From contig CAXBOT010000004.1 of the NCBI GenBank assembly GCA_963977495.1, positions 62,001 through 126,000 on the forward strand: a stretch of 64,000 bases of DNA, given 5' to 3'. The notes under the pieces were generated by a model. The model was not told where the DNA came from. It made no database searches and saw only the letters and a list, made by a program, of their open reading frames with translations. The translations under genes and the position numbers were made by a program. This document shows positions 26,086-34,376 of this stretch, piece after piece; the stretch's first letter is position 1, and each line of letters opens with the position of its first letter. This DNA comes from UBA1672 sp963977495 (lineage in GTDB: Bacteria; Pseudomonadota; Alphaproteobacteria; Micavibrionales; Micavibrionaceae).

Positions 26086-28533
26086 TTATGCTGCGCGTTT
26101 TGTGTCCGAATCTTTTTGATGCGTTGAGAGGACCTGCGTCAGGAAATCTTGCCCCCATGCATTAACATCATGTGTTTCGATGATCTCTGCCATTCTGCGT
26201 ATACGCGCTTTTTTATCACCATTTGTGGCGGTCAGCGCTTTATGCAGCGTTTTGGACATGTCGTTTAAATCATAGGGATTCACAAGGAACGCGCCGTGTA
26301 ATTCTACGGCAGCACCTGCAAATTCCGACAGCACGAGCGCGCCGGAAATATCCGAAGCATGTTTCGCCATGACATATTCCTTGGCCACAAGGTTCAGCCC
26401 ATCGCGCAGGGGCGTTACCCATGCAACATCGGCGGCCTTGTAATAGGCAATCACATCCTCAAAGGGAACCATGCGGTTGATATAATGGATCGGCGTCCAG
26501 CTATAGGTGCCGTAGCGTCCGTTGATCAGGCCAACGTGATAGGCAATATCCTGACTGATTTCCTCATAAATCTTCATGCCTTTGGCGGCAGGTGTACACA
26601 CCATGATGAGGGAAACTTTGTCGCGCAGATGCGGGTAATCCTCAAGGAAACGCTCAAAGGCTTTCAGCTTTTCAATCGGGCCTTTGGTGTAATCGGTGCG
26701 CTCGATCGACAGGACATATTGTCGCTCGCCAATTTCTTCTTTGATTTTATCATAGAGGGTTTGCACCTTTTTCGTATTGACCAGATCTTCGATATTTTTG
26801 CAGTTAATGCCCACAGGATGCGCCCCAAGACGCAGCGTGTTCAGCTCCGTCGTCAATGAGGTCACATAACGATCAACACCAATGGCACAGCCATAAGATT
26901 TGAATCGGGGCGAGGCATATTCCTTTTTATTGATTTCGGTTTGGTAATTAGACCGCACCACATTCACAAAATTATTCACATATTGCGGAATGTGAAAGCC
27001 AACGTAATTACATTGTAAGAGGGAGTTGATAATCTCGCGCCGCCAAGGCAGCATGTTGAAAATATCTGCTGATGGAAAGGGCGTATGATGATAAAAGGCG
27101 ATCTTCACATCCGGCCTGATTTGGCGCAATAATCCGGGAACCAACCATAAATTATAGTCATGCACCCACACAACGGCGTCTTGTGCGGCTTCTTGTGCGG
27201 CTTTCTCGGCGAAGATGCGATTGATTTCAACAAAGTGATCCCAATGATCATGGTCGAAAACGGCGCGCTCGTGGAAAGAGTGCAGCAATAACCAGAAGGC
27301 TTCTTTTGAGAAAACCTCATAGAAGGTTTCGACATCCTTTTTGGTTAAAGGGATGCGACAGACTTTCAGGTTTTCGTACTTTTCTTTATCGACAACGACA
27401 TGCTCTTCGAAATTTTCGGGCGTACGCGTATCTGAAAACGACCATGCAATCCATGAGCCTTTTTGTTTTTCACTGAAAAAACCCAACAGCGTTGGAATAA
27501 TCCCGTTCGGGCTGCTGTGTTTTTGGCGTAGTGTTTTGCCTTTTTCTTCAACTTCTTTATAGGGCAGGCGGTGATATACCATCACCAAATCGGCATCGCC
27601 ATATTGATCTGGCGGGGTAATGGTCGTGCTTTTGGGTGCCATGTCAAAATGTTGCAAAGCTTCCATAATGCCGTCCGTACCATCAGCCTTGGAAAAATAG
27701 GCTTGTTCAATATTTTTGGTCGCTTCTTTTAACGGCTTTTCCGCATTATTCAGCACAACACCGCGATAGCCGGATTTGTACATGCTCAGATCATTCATGG
27801 TGTCACCGGCAACCATCACATTGCTGTGCGGTATGCCAAGCTGATCAATAAGTGCGCGCAGGGTTGAGCCTTTATTGACATCTTTCGGCAGGATATCGAG
27901 GTAAATTTCATTGGAATACAGAACGTCGCAATTGCATTGTTCCAACTGTTCGATGATCGAATCGGGTTTGTCTTTGGGATCGACATAAAACGACATGCGG
28001 CGTTCTTGCGGTTGATCCTGACGCTTGAGGGACTGCAATGCATCGATCTGTGAAATATCATGCAGGGCTTCTTGCCAGCGTTTTGAAATATTATGTTGTA
28101 TGGGCTGTATATGTTCTTGCGTTGCGCCGTTTATCACGGTGGCGCCGACATCACCAATAATATAATGGGGCATCGGGATAAACATATCATCAAGGATAGG
28201 AAGAATGATTTCGGTGTTCCGTCCTGTTACAAACACGAGAAGGAAATTCGGGTTATCCTTCAAAAATTCGTATAATTTGTCTTTTTTTCTGTCTTTGCTT
28301 TCTAAAAATGTCCCATCCAAATCTGTAGCGAGGACATAAACCTGATCCTTTTTGAGGTCGGTGATAACAACAGTCTCCTTTTTGTTTTTTTGTGCAGTGC
28401 ATATAACCATAGGGATAGCAGAGCTATCAGAAAAACGCAAGGAAACCGCCTTTTTTACTGTAGTGATGGTGTATTGATGCGAGAGAATCACCCCATAATG
28501 ACGTATGTTTCCAAAGGTTTTCCGCAGGCGCAT
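26086..28533 (-). CDS. ggpPS: Bifunctional glucosylglycerol-phosphate synthase/phosphatase (GgpPS)
   Basis: The protein joins an N-terminal HAD phosphatase (about residues 65-310: DLDGT, FVTGR, KGSTLRAL, GDTMND) to a C-terminal GT20 glycosyltransferase (about 325-800). The latter has SPNGIIPTLLGFF, WVHDYNLWLVP, FYHHTPFPSADIFNMLPWR and LRDGLNLVAKEYV. The GT20 half resembles cyanobacterial GgpS more than OtsA, and the phosphatase-first order is the one described for GgpPS of Stenotrophomonas and Pseudomonas. It should make the osmoprotectant glucosylglycerol from ADP-glucose and glycerol-3-phosphate. The ATG at 28533 has AAGGG 8 bases upstream; Met42 (28408-28410) is a shorter alternative that keeps both domains. 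A trehalose-phosphate synthase/phosphatase is the main rival reading. Confidence 0.8.
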   Translation of the reverse strand: MRLRKTFGNIRHYGVILSHQYTITTVKKAVSLRFSDSSAIPMVICTAQKNKKETVVITDLKKDQVYVLATDLDGTFLESKDRKKDKLYEFLKDNPNFLLVFVTGRNTEIILPILDDMFIPMPHYIIGDVGATVINGATQEHIQPIQHNISKRWQEALHDISQIDALQSLKRQDQPQERRMSFYVDPKDKPDSIIEQLEQCNCDVLYSNEIYLDILPKDVNKGSTLRALIDQLGIPHSNVMVAGDTMNDLSMYKSGYRGVVLNNAEKPLKEATKNIEQAYFSKADGTDGIMEALQHFDMAPKSTTITPPDQYGDADLVMVYHRLPYKEVEEKGKTLRQKHSSPNGIIPTLLGFFSEKQKGSWIAWSFSDTRTPENFEEHVVVDKEKYENLKVCRIPLTKKDVETFYEVFSKEAFWLLLHSFHERAVFDHDHWDHFVEINRIFAEKAAQEAAQDAVVWVHDYNLWLVPGLLRQIRPDVKIAFYHHTPFPSADIFNMLPWRREIINSLLQCNYVGFHIPQYVNNFVNVVRSNYQTEINKKEYASPRFKSYGCAIGVDRYVTSLTTELNTLRLGAHPVGINCKNIEDLVNTKKVQTLYDKIKEEIGERQYVLSIERTDYTKGPIEKLKAFERFLEDYPHLRDKVSLIMVCTPAAKGMKIYEEISQDIAYHVGLINGRYGTYSWTPIHYINRMVPFEDVIAYYKAADVAWVTPLRDGLNLVAKEYVMAKHASDISGALVLSEFAGAAVELHGAFLVNPYDLNDMSKTLHKALTATNGDKKARIRRMAEIIETHDVNAWGQDFLTQVLSTHQKDSDTKRAA

Positions 28534-28614
28534 ACGTATAACCCTTAACTATCGCTTTGCGCGTCTATCACAAATTGATAGGATCGAACGGTCACGATAT
28601 GAAGGTACAAAATA

Positions 28615-29253
28615 ATGATGAAATATGCGTTTCGGCTTTTGCTGACAGTTGGTTTTTTAGGGGCGATGATGCCTGCCGGTCATGCGGCGGACGTGCGCGA
28701 TGCGTCTGTTGCCGATATTGAAAAGGCGGAAACATATCTTCAGGATATGAAAACCGCGCAGGCACGCTTTGTGCAGACCACGCATGACGGCACGCAGTTG
28801 GTCGGGACATTCTATTTGAACAGACCGGGCAAGCTTCGCTTTGATTACGACGAACCGATTGAAAACTTTGTCGTCGCGGATGGCCTGTTTATTTATTTCT
28901 ATGATGCTGAGTTGGAGGAGCAAACAAACGCGCCGATACAATCAACACTCGCGAATTTCTTCTTGCGTAAGGATTTCTCCTTATCGGATGATTTGATTGT
29001 GAAGGACGCCAAATGGGCGGGGGGCTTGCTCCAGATTAAAGTGATTCAGGCCGAAGAGCCTGAGGCAGGGTCTATCACCTTCGCCTTTAGTGAAAAGCCT
29101 TTCACCTTGAAGAAATGGCGGGTGATTGATCCGCAAAATATGATCACAGAGGTGGAGCTTTTCTATCTGAAAAGCGGCGTCAAATTCCCCAAAGGCATGT
29201 TTGTGTACGCCGATCCGAAGAGAGCAGACGGAAAGCCGAATTATAATGAATGA
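28615..29253 (+). CDS. lolA: Outer-membrane lipoprotein carrier LolA
   Basis: LolA takes lipoproteins released by LolCDE and carries them across the periplasm to the outer membrane. The 212-residue protein has a signal peptide (about residues 1-24, ending GHA), then the LolA fold with AETYLQDMKTAQARFVQTT, GTFYLNRPGKLRFDYDEP and a C-terminal half with the FKLKKW-like FTLKKWRVIDPQ. Its end overlaps recR by 8 bases (29246-29253), implying coupled translation. Confidence 0.88.
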   Translation: MMKYAFRLLLTVGFLGAMMPAGHAADVRDASVADIEKAETYLQDMKTAQARFVQTTHDGTQLVGTFYLNRPGKLRFDYDEPIENFVVADGLFIYFYDAELEEQTNAPIQSTLANFFLRKDFSLSDDLIVKDAKWAGGLLQIKVIQAEEPEAGSITFAFSEKPFTLKKWRVIDPQNMITEVELFYLKSGVKFPKGMFVYADPKRADGKPNYNE

Positions 29254-29839
29254 AGGGCCGCTGGAGCATTTGATCCGCATGTTATCGGGTTTGCCGGGGT
29301 TGGGTAATCGCTCTGCGCGCCGTATTGCGCTGCATCTTTTGTCCAAGCGGGGCAGTTTGATGATGCCGTTATCGCATGCTTTGTCGGACGCTGCGGAGAA
29401 TGTAAAGAGCTGTAGCAGTTGCGGTAATCTCGATATGATTGACCCCTGTGCGATTTGTTGCAGCCCGAAACGCGACAGAACGCAAATCTGCGTCGTCTCA
29501 CAAGTCAGTGATGTGTGGGCGATTGAACGTACGGGCGCTTATAAGGGGCTGTATCATGTATTGGGCGGCTTGCTCAGTGCGTTGGATGGAATCGGGCCGG
29601 AAGATCTGCGCATTAATTTGCTGGTTGAGAATGTCAAAGCATCGAACGATGCGCTGGAGGAGGTCATTCTTGCACTGAGTGCAACGGTGGATGGTCAATC
29701 CACCGCGCATTATATTTCTGACCATATCGTGCCGTTAGGGGTGAAAGTATCACATCTGGCCCATGGCGTTCCGGTTGGCGGAGAGCTTGATTATCTTGAT
29801 GATGGTACGATCACCACGGCTCTGCGCTCCCGCGCTTGA
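29246..29839 (+). CDS. recR: Recombination protein RecR
   Basis: RecR acts with RecO (and RecF) to load RecA on SSB-coated gaps. The 197-residue protein has an N-terminal helix-hairpin-helix (LSGLPGLGNRSARRIALHLL), a four-Cys zinc finger (CSSCGNLDMIDPCAICC, near residues 57-73) and a Toprim domain (ICVVSQVSDVWAIER onward, with VENVKASNDALEE). The frame is open from 29201, but the ATG at 29246 gives the conserved start and the short overlap with lolA. The usual dnaX-ybaB neighbours are absent. Confidence 0.93.
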   Translation: MNEGPLEHLIRMLSGLPGLGNRSARRIALHLLSKRGSLMMPLSHALSDAAENVKSCSSCGNLDMIDPCAICCSPKRDRTQICVVSQVSDVWAIERTGAYKGLYHVLGGLLSALDGIGPEDLRINLLVENVKASNDALEEVILALSATVDGQSTAHYISDHIVPLGVKVSHLAHGVPVGGELDYLDDGTITTALRSRA

Positions 29840-29852
29840 TAGAAACCTATTC

Positions 29853-30176
29853 CTAAATATAGAGCGTGCCGCCGCTGCTCGCCTGAAGGGCGGCAATATG
29901 CGTGTAATGCGCCGTGTGATCGCCGCCGATGGATACATCATAATACAGACCTGCGGGTAAATAATGATCGCTGCTTGTCGCTGTAATAGCCGCATCACCA
30001 AAGGCGATATAGGTCGGCACATCGGCGTACAGGCTGATGATTTGTGTGTCGGCGCTGAAGGCTTCTGCGTTGCGCGCGGATGTACCGCTCACGGTAATGG
30101 TATGCGCGCCATCTGATTTCATACGCAATGCGGGGATGGGGTTATCGTTTAAATCCTGCGGTAATAAAGTCGTCAT
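29853..30176 (-). CDS. Small phage-structural-like protein of unknown function
   Basis: The 107-residue protein is beta-rich, with no signal peptide or Cys. Its pattern (SARNAEAFSADTQIISLYADVPTYIAFGDA, read in parts, then SSDHYLPAGLYYDVSIGGD) resembles short proteins seen among phage and gene-transfer-agent structural genes, which carry a VR(L/V)YAD...IxIGxxP...FLPAG pattern. No other phage gene is nearby. A good AAGGAG site precedes the ATG and a terminator lies just upstream, so it is transcribed alone or by read-through. It is convergent with recR, 13 bases apart. Function not assigned. Confidence 0.6.
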   Translation of the reverse strand: MTTLLPQDLNDNPIPALRMKSDGAHTITVSGTSARNAEAFSADTQIISLYADVPTYIAFGDAAITATSSDHYLPAGLYYDVSIGGDHTAHYTHIAALQASSGGTLYI

Positions 30177-30193
30177 CTTGTTTTCTCCTTAAC

Positions 30194-30228
30194 AAATAAA
30201 AAACCCTGCGCGAGATATCCGGCAGGGT
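30194..30228 (-). terminator. Rho-independent terminator after the exopolysaccharide cluster
   Basis: On the minus strand, the stem ACCCTGC / GCAGGGT (30222-30228 and 30203-30209) is followed by TTTTTTATTT. It ends the transcript of the 30289-34220 minus-strand cluster before the phage-like small gene. Confidence 0.8.
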
Positions 30229-30288
30229 GAAGATAGATTTCGGGTGATTTGAGTTACAATATAGGATTATTATCCCACATTGTCAAGT

Positions 30289-31155
30289 TTACTCACACTG
30301 ATACAGGACGTATTTCTTTTCACGTGTGCCGTAAGCGCGTATCCAGAAGATCGAAAACAGTCCCCATCCTGAAATCCAGAGCGCGGTTGCCTCGCGTGAT
30401 GGCTCCAAAATAATGTGGCAAACAGTCAGCAAAACCACGAGGGCAATACCGACCAGAATATTGCCGGTGCTTCTGTTTTTCTGCACCAGCGCAAAAAGAA
30501 GAATGGCGGTGCTGTAGAGTGCCAGCAGCACAAGGATCGTGTTTGGGTTACCGATGTCGATAAGGCTGGTGTCTGACAAGGCGGGATAGAGCGCATTTAA
30601 TGACAAGCCGCTATGCAGAGTAACAAGGCTCAGGCAGAGGAGTGCGGTGAACAGCCCCGCCAGCATGCGTGAGATCTTTGCGCTATAGGCATAGCTCTGC
30701 CCCGCCCAGAAGGCTGCGCCGATCATGAATAAGGTGCACATCGTTTCCATGAGCGCGACTTTTGACACAACGGGCGTAGAAATATGGAGCTGAAAAGCGG
30801 TATAGAACAACGCCAGAACGAACCATAAAATCGTGCGATCATGCAGACAGTACAGCGCAAGCATACCGCGCTTCATATTGCGTCCTGCGCTCATACGATG
30901 CATGAGATCATAGGCCAGCGCAGAGGCTTGCCCGTTATGATTTTTGGAAACAACGTCATTTTTGGCATAGGCTTCGTAATGTTCGCTCATTTCATAAAGC
31001 GTCAATGTGCGCAAGGCCGTGTATGTTCCCCATAAAATGGCGAGGAAACCGATATGGGCAGACCCCATATCAATAAACAGAAAGCTGAAAACACTGATCG
31101 TGACCAACGCCATATACAAAAACAATCCGGGGTGTTTCGATGAATAGTAAGACAT
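30289..31155 (-). CDS. Polytopic membrane protein of unknown function in exopolysaccharide cluster
   Basis: The 288-residue protein has about eight hydrophobic helices (near residues 10-30, 33-51, 108-124, 133-152, 164-184, 208-224, 232-250 and 258-275), with one polar loop of about 55 residues after the second. I do not recognise a family. Its start overlaps the stop of the preceding gene in a TAATG arrangement, so it is translationally coupled to it, and it closes the polysaccharide export cluster. A role in polymer synthesis or transport is plausible from context only. Confidence 0.75.
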   Translation of the reverse strand: MSYYSSKHPGLFLYMALVTISVFSFLFIDMGSAHIGFLAILWGTYTALRTLTLYEMSEHYEAYAKNDVVSKNHNGQASALAYDLMHRMSAGRNMKRGMLALYCLHDRTILWFVLALFYTAFQLHISTPVVSKVALMETMCTLFMIGAAFWAGQSYAYSAKISRMLAGLFTALLCLSLVTLHSGLSLNALYPALSDTSLIDIGNPNTILVLLALYSTAILLFALVQKNRSTGNILVGIALVVLLTVCHIILEPSREATALWISGWGLFSIFWIRAYGTREKKYVLYQCE

Positions 31156-31490
31156 TACAGAGCTCCGGAATCCAGTGTAGACAAAGTGGTTAGAGATTTT
31201 ATGAGTTTTTGCGTGATGATATCGGGATCATCTTCAGGGTGCTGGGTTGCTTGATTTTCGGTCACGTCATAGTCCCCTGCGGCAGGCTCTATGGCGTTAG
31301 GATCAAAGGTATTTTCATCCATTATTTCTGCCTCAGCGTAGTAGGGCGCATGGATCATCGCGTCGGACAATACGGAATCGTGGCCGTTTCCGTTGATAAG
31401 GAAAAAGCCGAGAGTGATTTGTAGGCAGGAAAACAGGGCGACAAAGAGGAACGCCCCGCGCCTCGAATGATGAGGTTCAGCGAATCGCAT
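31155..31490 (-). CDS. Small single-pass membrane protein in exopolysaccharide cluster
   Basis: The 111-residue product has one N-terminal membrane helix (about residues 13-33, ALFSCLQITLGFFLI region) and an acidic tail with many Asp, Glu and Pro residues. It has no motif I can name. It lies 29 bases after the Wzc-like kinase gene and is coupled to the following membrane protein by TAATG. It could be a small accessory subunit of the export apparatus, but this is inferred from position alone. Confidence 0.65.
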   Translation of the reverse strand: MRFAEPHHSRRGAFLFVALFSCLQITLGFFLINGNGHDSVLSDAMIHAPYYAEAEIMDENTFDPNAIEPAAGDYDVTENQATQHPEDDPDIITQKLIKSLTTLSTLDSGAL

Positions 31491-31519
31491 GCCTTATAAT
31501 ATGCGATTTTTGCTTTTCT

Positions 31520-33607
31520 TTATACGGGTTTGTAAGCACCATAGTCACTTACGACCTCTCCGTAGCCTAATTGGACGTGTTTTTTGACGTCAATATGGCT
31601 TAAAACCGTTGCGATTCTTGGTGTTCCGAATTTTAAGAATTGTGATATTCCGCTGTGGACAACTTCGCGGCGTGTTTTGTGCCAAGCCACAACATACAGT
31701 AATAGATCACTATTTTTCTGTATTGCGCGTGCATCGGACACAGCCATGCAGGCCGGCGTATCGATAATGATCAGGTCATATTCCTGTTTCAATACGGCGA
31801 TTAGTTTATCCATTTTTCGTGAAGACATCAGGTCGAGCGCACTGTTGGGAACAGAGCGACCATATAAAACATGCAGGCCGCGTGCGACGGTTTTATCAAT
31901 AACGTCTTCCAGTTTGTTTCTGCCGCTGAGGTAATCAACCAAAGACAATGTGTTTTTCGTCCCCAAAGATGTGTGGATGCTGGGCTTGCGTAGGTCGGCA
32001 TCAATCAATAAAACGCGCGTCCCTGACTTCGCCGCAATGCGTGCAAGCCAAGAACAAAGTGTGGTTTTGCCTTCGTTCGGTTTTGAGGATGTGATGGCCA
32101 CAACTTGACCTTCTTTACCCTTGCTATTGGTGCGTAACTTGATGTTCAAGTGCAGCGTACGCATGGCCTCTGCCAGATCGGAATCGGGATGATCCATGGC
32201 AAAGTCTGCCAGAGCCTTGTCCTGATCACCTGTGACTTTGGGAACCAAGCCATAACAAGGCTGATTTAATGTGGCCTCAAGTTGGCGTCCGTTTAGGAAT
32301 GTTTTGCGGTTTTTCTCAATCAAAACAACAATGGCAATCGCAATGAACAAGGAAAACAGAAACGATAACCCCACCAATGACAGGCGATTGGGATAGATGG
32401 GGCGCAGGGGCATGGTGGCTGGCGTGATGACATTCACGTTCAGCGTTCGAGCAAAATCAAGCGCGGTTGACGGCAGGGTGTTAATTTCAAGTTGCGTAAC
32501 AGCCGTTTCTGCGCCTGACAGGCTGGTTTCAATATTATTGAGTTTTTCACCGTAACGCAGCGTATCGAGATCATTATGCGGTGGTTGCGCCGCGCTGTCC
32601 AATGCGCTGAGTTTGATTTTCGTCCGATCATAATCGGCTTTGATACGGCTCATGATCGCGTCATTTTCCTGATCAATCTGCGTGGTGATCAGAGCGATTT
32701 CCGATTTCGCATTTTTAATCAGCGGGTGCTTATCGCCATAACGCAAGGAAAGCGTATCGAGCTTCGCTTGTTGGGCGCGTTGTTCTTGGGTGAGGCTCTG
32801 GATAACCGCAGAAGAGGTAATGGCAGGCGCATCAGGATTACGAACAAGCTGCCCTTCCGCATTTAAGAATGGCGTAAGCTGTGTCTTTAAAACGCTATAT
32901 TTCTGGCTGGTCTTTTGATAGGCCGCCTCATTGTCATTATGTTGTTCGGCGGCGATGACTGAGGATTGTGTTGATTTTAACGCAGCGACCGTATCGCGGA
33001 TATCATTCAATTCTTCTTTGAGTGAGATTGACCAGTCATCATTGGAATCTTGCTGTGGCTGTTGATTGATATAATCAATATTCCGATTCGCGACATAGTG
33101 GCGGATAAAGGCGCTCAATATACGTGTGGCCTTTTCAGGCGTGTGATCCGTGTAGGATAATTCCAGAATATAGGAATGGGGGAGGTGCGATACGTTGAGC
33201 GGCTCTAATACCTTATGAAGCAGCGCCGCATGATCGCGTGACAGAGATTTTTCTACGGGTTCTTCATTTGGTGCGTTCAGGTTTAAGGATTTGAACTTGG
33301 AATGATCTTGTGGTGCTTGCCCATCAATAAGGTCAGCATCATTAAATAAGTTTAGCCCCGCAACAACCTGCCGCGCCATGCTCAATGATTTGATGTAATG
33401 TTCCTGCGTGGTGACATAGGTTTCATCTTCGCCATTAAATGCGATTTGCGCTTTGGCCATGTAAACGGGCTGAATGCTTTGAATGAGAAGCGCAATAAGT
33501 GAAAAACAGATCAGGAAAATACCGACAATCATCACTTTTCGGCGGTATAGAATCGCGGAAATTCGTTGTGATGGATCTGGTGGGAACGAGGTTTTTTGAT
33601 CTGCCAT
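31520..33607 (-). CDS. Polysaccharide co-polymerase with BY-kinase domain (Wzc/GumC-CapB type)
   Basis: The 695-residue inner-membrane protein has a Wzz-type chain-length domain between two membrane helices (about residues 28-48 and 408-428), with long coiled-coil stretches (about 190-360). A cytoplasmic tyrosine-kinase domain follows, with Walker A SSKPNEGKTTL near residue 508, Walker A' LLIDADLRKPS and Walker B DLIIIDTPACMAVSDA. Such proteins control polymer length and export with a Wza-type outer-membrane channel through cycles of autophosphorylation. The C-terminal tail has only a few Tyr residues (GYGEVVSDYGAYKPV), fewer than the Tyr-rich cluster of Wzc. The wza-like gene lies 16 bases upstream. 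Confidence 0.88.
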   Translation of the reverse strand: MADQKTSFPPDPSQRISAILYRRKVMIVGIFLICFSLIALLIQSIQPVYMAKAQIAFNGEDETYVTTQEHYIKSLSMARQVVAGLNLFNDADLIDGQAPQDHSKFKSLNLNAPNEEPVEKSLSRDHAALLHKVLEPLNVSHLPHSYILELSYTDHTPEKATRILSAFIRHYVANRNIDYINQQPQQDSNDDWSISLKEELNDIRDTVAALKSTQSSVIAAEQHNDNEAAYQKTSQKYSVLKTQLTPFLNAEGQLVRNPDAPAITSSAVIQSLTQEQRAQQAKLDTLSLRYGDKHPLIKNAKSEIALITTQIDQENDAIMSRIKADYDRTKIKLSALDSAAQPPHNDLDTLRYGEKLNNIETSLSGAETAVTQLEINTLPSTALDFARTLNVNVITPATMPLRPIYPNRLSLVGLSFLFSLFIAIAIVVLIEKNRKTFLNGRQLEATLNQPCYGLVPKVTGDQDKALADFAMDHPDSDLAEAMRTLHLNIKLRTNSKGKEGQVVAITSSKPNEGKTTLCSWLARIAAKSGTRVLLIDADLRKPSIHTSLGTKNTLSLVDYLSGRNKLEDVIDKTVARGLHVLYGRSVPNSALDLMSSRKMDKLIAVLKQEYDLIIIDTPACMAVSDARAIQKNSDLLLYVVAWHKTRREVVHSGISQFLKFGTPRIATVLSHIDVKKHVQLGYGEVVSDYGAYKPV

Positions 33608-33623
33608 GAATGGAGTTATCGTT

Positions 33624-34220
33624 TTACAAACGCTCCTCTATAATAATGATGTCGCCGTTAATATATTCCAAAGCACCGCTTTGTGCCTTTTTCCTGTAAT
33701 GCGTTCCTTTGATATTGCGCACAATTTCAAATTCCGCCTGATTGGCGTTTGCCGTATAACCACCAGCCAGCGCGACAATGTTCAAAATGTGCGAGGCATC
33801 CGATGGTAAAGTGTAGTAACCGGGATTTTTAATCGCGCCGACAATATAGATTCTTTTCACATGGGCTTGTTTTGTCGGAGCAGCTTTAACGGGCTGCGCT
33901 TGCGCGGTCTTAATCGAAACAACAGGGTTTTTAAGGTAATCATTGCTGAGGCGCTCAGTGATGATTTTGCGTACATCTGTGATGGTTTTGCCCGTTACCT
34001 TGATCTTGCCGATCATCGGCATGTCAATCTGCCCTTGTGCGTTAATATCGTAAGAGCCGCTCAGATCATTTTCCCCTTGAACAGTGATTTCAATGGTATC
34101 ACCAACAGCGAAAGCAGGCGGTGTATTTCCGGCGTGAGCGCGCGGCTGAAAAGCGCATAGGCTTAACAACAAAGAAAAAAGGGCGACATAACGCCTCGCA
34201 TGTAAGGCCTTGAAAAACAT
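33624..34220 (-). CDS. Polysaccharide export protein (Wza-like, Poly_export/SLBB)
   Basis: The 198-residue protein has a signal peptide (about residues 1-30, ending AHA), a Poly_export domain (VGDTIEITVQGENDLSG to NPVVSIKT) and one SLBB domain (IYIVGAIKNPGYYTLP onward). No lipobox Cys is seen, and it is short compared with E. coli Wza, as is usual for the minimal outer-membrane export proteins of Alphaproteobacteria. It heads the export cluster and pairs with the kinase gene downstream. No glycosyltransferase or flippase is adjacent, so the polymer itself cannot be predicted. Confidence 0.85.
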   Translation of the reverse strand: MFFKALHARRYVALFSLLLSLCAFQPRAHAGNTPPAFAVGDTIEITVQGENDLSGSYDINAQGQIDMPMIGKIKVTGKTITDVRKIITERLSNDYLKNPVVSIKTAQAQPVKAAPTKQAHVKRIYIVGAIKNPGYYTLPSDASHILNIVALAGGYTANANQAEFEIVRNIKGTHYRKKAQSGALEYINGDIIIIEERL

Positions 34221-34376
34221 ATATTTTCACAAAGTTACAAAGGTTGAGAATGTTCATTTAGTATGAAGACATGATAGTGTCTTTGCCAAAGTGGAGCAAG
34301 CGCGCCACGCACGAAAAACCATAAAAATTGCAAAATTGTGAATTAAAGTTACAAACCCGCGGATTCGTTGGGTTTA

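Noticed and set aside
26060..26099. AACGCGCA / TGCGCGTT inverted repeat between the convergent transglycosylase-like gene and ggpPS
   Set aside because: The loop of 24 bases is too long for an intrinsic terminator and one arm lies inside the ggpPS coding end.
26086..28533. Reading the GT20/HAD fusion as a trehalose-6-phosphate synthase/phosphatase
   Set aside because: The phosphatase domain is N-terminal and of the sucrose-phosphatase-like type, and the GT20 half carries GgpS-like rather than OtsA-like N-terminal motifs.
34353..34375. Hairpin AAACCC / GGGTTT after the receiver gene (minus strand)
   Set aside because: The stem is only six base pairs with a loop of 11, and no T-run follows on the minus strand.
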